From positions 1-7,231 of the forward strand of contig JAUWBQ010000091.1 of the NCBI GenBank assembly GCA_030601645.1: a stretch of 7,231 nucleotides of DNA. The letters run 5' to 3'. The translations under genes and the position numbers were made by a program. Under the pieces are notes generated by a model. The model saw nothing but the letters and a program-made list of their open reading frames with translations, did no database searches and was not told the origin of the DNA. Of the stretch, positions 5,262 to 7,231 are shown piece after piece; positions within the stretch are counted from its first letter, which is position 1; every line of letters starts with the position of its first letter. The DNA comes from Candidatus Bathyarchaeota archaeon. Lineage in GTDB: Archaea > Thermoproteota > Bathyarchaeia > TCS64.

Positions 5262-6251
5262 TTGGGCGACGGCTTGAAGGAGTACCTAAAATACTTCGCG
5301 TTCTTCATAGTCATAGCTATCGTGGCCTTCGGGGGCATACAATTCCTCAAGGCCTCCCTGAAAACCCAGTACCCCGTAATGGTCGTGGTGTCCGAGAGCA
5401 TGATCCCCACTCTGGGGGTCGGGGACTTTATACTGGTGGGCCAGATCCAGGACTTCGATGATGTGGTCGCAGAGCCCCAGCCCGAAGGGGACATCCTCGT
5501 CTTCTTGAAGCCCGGCACATCCGACGAGTACATCGTTCACAGGGCCGTCGAGAAGACTAACAATAACGGCGAATGGTATTTCGTTACAAAGGGGGACAAC
5601 AACGCGGTCCAGGACGGCCGCTCCGTCAAAGAATCGAATGTCATGGGGAGGGTCATAGGGGATATTCCGATATTGGGCTATTTCCCGATGCTTATCAAGA
5701 CCTCCCGGGGGTTGATCACGGTGGTAGGGCTGATGGGCATCGTCTTCTTCGCTGACTATATCATGCCCGATAAGAGGGAGGAGAGGACAGGCGGAAAATT
5801 CCCGTGGTTGACAATACTGCCTTTCATCGTCGCCCCACTGGTTTTCATATTTTTCTCCTTCATGCCTGACAACCGGCTGGACCTTGAGCTCGCAGCCTTG
5901 GCCGCTTGGTATGTTGGATGTCTGATCGCCCCAATGGCCTTCGAGGATGACGACATGGGCCTCATGTTCTGGCTCTACCATTTCGTCTTGACCATGATCC
6001 CTCTGGGCTGCGATCTGGTTTGGTGGATGACAGGCATCACTCCTAGCGAATGGTGGTACGTAGAGGGGAGCACCGTCCCCATCACGTTCCTGCTGCAGAG
6101 GGAGACGCCCATGTTCATCGAGGCCTTCGAGCGGTTCGCAATCCTCCTCCTCCCCGGATGCGCCCTCTTCTTCATAATCACAATGTTGAAGCGGCGGGGT
6201 TTCGAGCCCATAATGACTTCAAGTCGTTGGATTCGCCGCGTCCCAGGGTAA
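5262..6251 (+). CDS. Archaeal signal peptidase I (S26B) with multi-span C-terminal extension
   Basis: This 329-residue membrane protease begins with a transmembrane anchor (about 10-29; YFAFFIVIAIVAFGGIQF). The S26 catalytic core follows: Ser46 in VSESMIPTL, His93 in EYIVHRAVE (His replaces the bacterial Lys, as in archaeal and ER Sec11-type enzymes) and Asp112 in TKGDNNAVQDGR. It removes signal peptides at the outer face of the membrane, so the secreted protein at the left of this window is the kind of substrate expected. After the core (about residue 145), four or five further hydrophobic spans follow (about 151-166, 183-201, 207-225, 234-256, 286-308). Most archaeal enzymes stop near 150-220 residues. 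The start is TTG 5262, one base after the preceding stop; TTG 5274 is also possible. No good ribosome site is visible. Confidence 0.88.
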   Translation: MGDGLKEYLKYFAFFIVIAIVAFGGIQFLKASLKTQYPVMVVVSESMIPTLGVGDFILVGQIQDFDDVVAEPQPEGDILVFLKPGTSDEYIVHRAVEKTNNNGEWYFVTKGDNNAVQDGRSVKESNVMGRVIGDIPILGYFPMLIKTSRGLITVVGLMGIVFFADYIMPDKREERTGGKFPWLTILPFIVAPLVFIFFSFMPDNRLDLELAALAAWYVGCLIAPMAFEDDDMGLMFWLYHFVLTMIPLGCDLVWWMTGITPSEWWYVEGSTVPITFLLQRETPMFIEAFERFAILLLPGCALFFIITMLKRRGFEPIMTSSRWIRRVPG

Positions 6252-6267
6252 ACGGTTATTATTGTTC

Positions 6268-6798
6268 ATGGCATTCTCGTCTGTGATAGGTTTGGTCATA
6301 CGTGTGGAATATCTCTCAGAAGATGAGTCTCTATCGTTGAAAGAAGCTTTGGAGATATGTCTAAAATGCGCTGTCTGCTGTGTCGTAAAAAATCATTTCT
6401 GCCATGTCCAATTTGACAGTCAGTTCGATGCGAAAAACACATATGTCTACGAATGCCTCGGTGCGGAAGATCCTTCGAAGAACCCCAACATCTGGATGTG
6501 TGTCTCCTGCCATAAATGCGAGGAGGTCTGCCCCTACGATGTCTCCCCCGTCGAGTTCATCGAATCTATGAAAGCTAGGGCTTTCGAAATGGGTCACGCC
6601 CACCCTATGATCGTGGGGGAGGTGGAGAATATTGCATCATCCGGATACGCCTTCCCTCTGACGCCTTCATCCAGGAGGCAGAGGGAGCAGCTAGGTCTCG
6701 AACCATTAGGATATGGAGCGACCGAGGATGTCAGAACGATCTCTGAAAAAACAGGTCTCGCCAAGAAGCTGCTGCGTTACAAGGAGGACAGGGTATGA
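6268..6798 (+). CDS. hdrC: HdrC-like iron-sulfur subunit of heterodisulfide reductase
   Basis: The 176-residue protein resembles HdrC, the small subunit carrying two Fe4S4 clusters that passes electrons to HdrB. The second cluster motif is canonical: Cys78-x2-Cys81-x2-Cys84-x3-Cys88-Pro (CVSCHKCEEVCPYDVSPVEF), followed by the usual helix FIESMKARAFEMG. The first motif is odd: Cys31-x2-Cys34-x2-Cys37-Cys38-x6-Cys45, without the usual fourth Cys-Pro spacing. The start is uncertain. TTG 6262, ATG 6268 and GTG 6304 are in frame and none has a clear ribosome site; GTG 6304 would drop a hydrophobic stretch (FSSVIGLVI) unlike most HdrC N-termini. It overlaps hdrB by four bases (ATGA), which implies translational coupling. 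The physiological electron donor cannot be told, as no HdrA is in view. Confidence 0.8.
   Translation: MAFSSVIGLVIRVEYLSEDESLSLKEALEICLKCAVCCVVKNHFCHVQFDSQFDAKNTYVYECLGAEDPSKNPNIWMCVSCHKCEEVCPYDVSPVEFIESMKARAFEMGHAHPMIVGEVENIASSGYAFPLTPSSRRQREQLGLEPLGYGATEDVRTISEKTGLAKKLLRYKEDRV
6781..6788 (+). promoter_or_regulatory. Strong Shine-Dalgarno site of hdrB inside hdrC
   Basis: AAGGAGGA, six bases before the ATG at 6795, is a near-perfect match to the archaeal anti-Shine-Dalgarno. It lies within the last codons of hdrC, so hdrB is translated from the same message. Confidence 0.7.
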
Positions 6799-7231
6799 GA
6801 TACGCCTTTTTTAAAGGTTGTTTTCTACCCGTTAGGCTTCCTCACATCGAGAAGATCTCAAGAAACGTCTTGGAGGAGCTGGGGGTGAGGCTCTGCGACA
6901 TCGAAGGGTTCAGCTGCTGCCCTGAGCCCGTAGGATTCTACAGCAACGACAAGCTAACGGGGACAGCTCTCGCCGCCAGGAACATCTCCCTCGCCGAGGA
7001 TGAGGGTATCGATCTCCTCACCCTCTGCAACGGTTGCACATATACGCTGAAACAAGTCAACTCGGCCCTAAAGGAGAACGACGAGCTAAAGACAAGGGTC
7101 AACGAGATCCTTGCGGATACCGACCACCAGTTCAAGGGGACCATAAAAATCAAACATTTCGCCACGGTATTAGTGGAAGACCTCGGGCTCGAAAGAGTGG
7201 CCAAGAAAGTCGTGAACCCCATCGAGGGGCT
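6795..7231 (+). CDS. hdrB: Heterodisulfide reductase subunit B, N-terminal part
   Basis: The first 145 residues of HdrB are present; the gene runs off the right edge. HdrB carries the active-site non-cubane iron-sulfur clusters that reduce a disulfide (CoM-S-S-CoB in methanogens), each built from a CCG domain. The first CCG domain is intact: Cys9 in FFKGCFLPVR, Cys41-Cys42 in FSCCPEPVGF, and Cys78/Cys81 in LLTLCNGCTYTL, at the spacing expected for one non-cubane cluster. The second CCG domain lies beyond the window. The ATG overlaps the hdrC stop (ATGA). HdrB and HdrC homologues also occur in non-methanogens, so this alone does not prove methanogenesis. Confidence 0.92.
   Translation, partial: MRYAFFKGCFLPVRLPHIEKISRNVLEELGVRLCDIEGFSCCPEPVGFYSNDKLTGTALAARNISLAEDEGIDLLTLCNGCTYTLKQVNSALKENDELKTRVNEILADTDHQFKGTIKIKHFATVLVEDLGLERVAKKVVNPIEG

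Noticed and set aside
4907..5533. Long minus-strand open frame of 208 codons
   Set aside because: It is antisense to the TFE-beta-like and signal peptidase genes, whose motifs and ribosome site show the plus strand to be coding.
5286..5981. Minus-strand open frame of 231 codons
   Set aside because: It lies entirely opposite the signal peptidase gene, whose catalytic residues and membrane spans are clear; this is a codon-bias shadow.

Overview
The window comes from an archaeon. It encodes an archaeal TATA-binding protein, a small winged-helix/cysteine protein that matches the TFE-beta (RPC34/39) iron-sulfur motif, an archaeal-type signal peptidase I and an HdrC-HdrB pair. Several genes have TATA-like boxes about 25 bases before the start codon, as expected for leaderless archaeal transcripts. 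Mixed ATG/GTG/TTG starts, roughly 50% GC and the Hdr genes fit a euryarchaeal lineage such as Thermoplasmatota/Methanomassiliicoccales. That placement is inference from style and content, not a measured phylogeny.

Left part (1-1531). A secreted Ig-like surface protein runs leftward off the window edge, behind a leader of about 140 bases packed with inverted repeats. Between it and the next gene lies AT-rich DNA with poly-T tracts on the minus strand. Then comes a leftward class I SAM methyltransferase whose reading frame is broken by an apparent one-base deletion in an A run: its C-terminal third continues in another frame down to about base 724. A compact divergent promoter (1437-1531) serves this gene and the rightward PurF-like gene.

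Middle part (1532-3927). A PurF homologue keeps the phosphoribosyltransferase domain and four iron-sulfur cysteines, but has Gln where the catalytic N-terminal Cys should be, and its other glutaminase motifs are also altered. An Asp/Glu-racemase-family gene follows 49 bases later, probably in the same transcript. An AT-rich gap then carries a perfect 10+1+10 palindrome that doubles as a TATA-like promoter.

Right part (3928-7231). A tightly packed rightward series holds a 108-residue protein of unknown function, TBP, the TFE-beta-like factor, a signal peptidase I with an unusual multi-membrane-span C-terminal region, an HdrC-like iron-sulfur protein with an odd first cluster motif, and the N-terminal part of HdrB, which runs off the right edge. 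The TBP/TFE-beta pair places two basal transcription initiation factors side by side. HdrC and HdrB overlap by four bases and presumably form one electron-transfer module. No tRNA, rRNA, CRISPR array or insertion sequence was seen.
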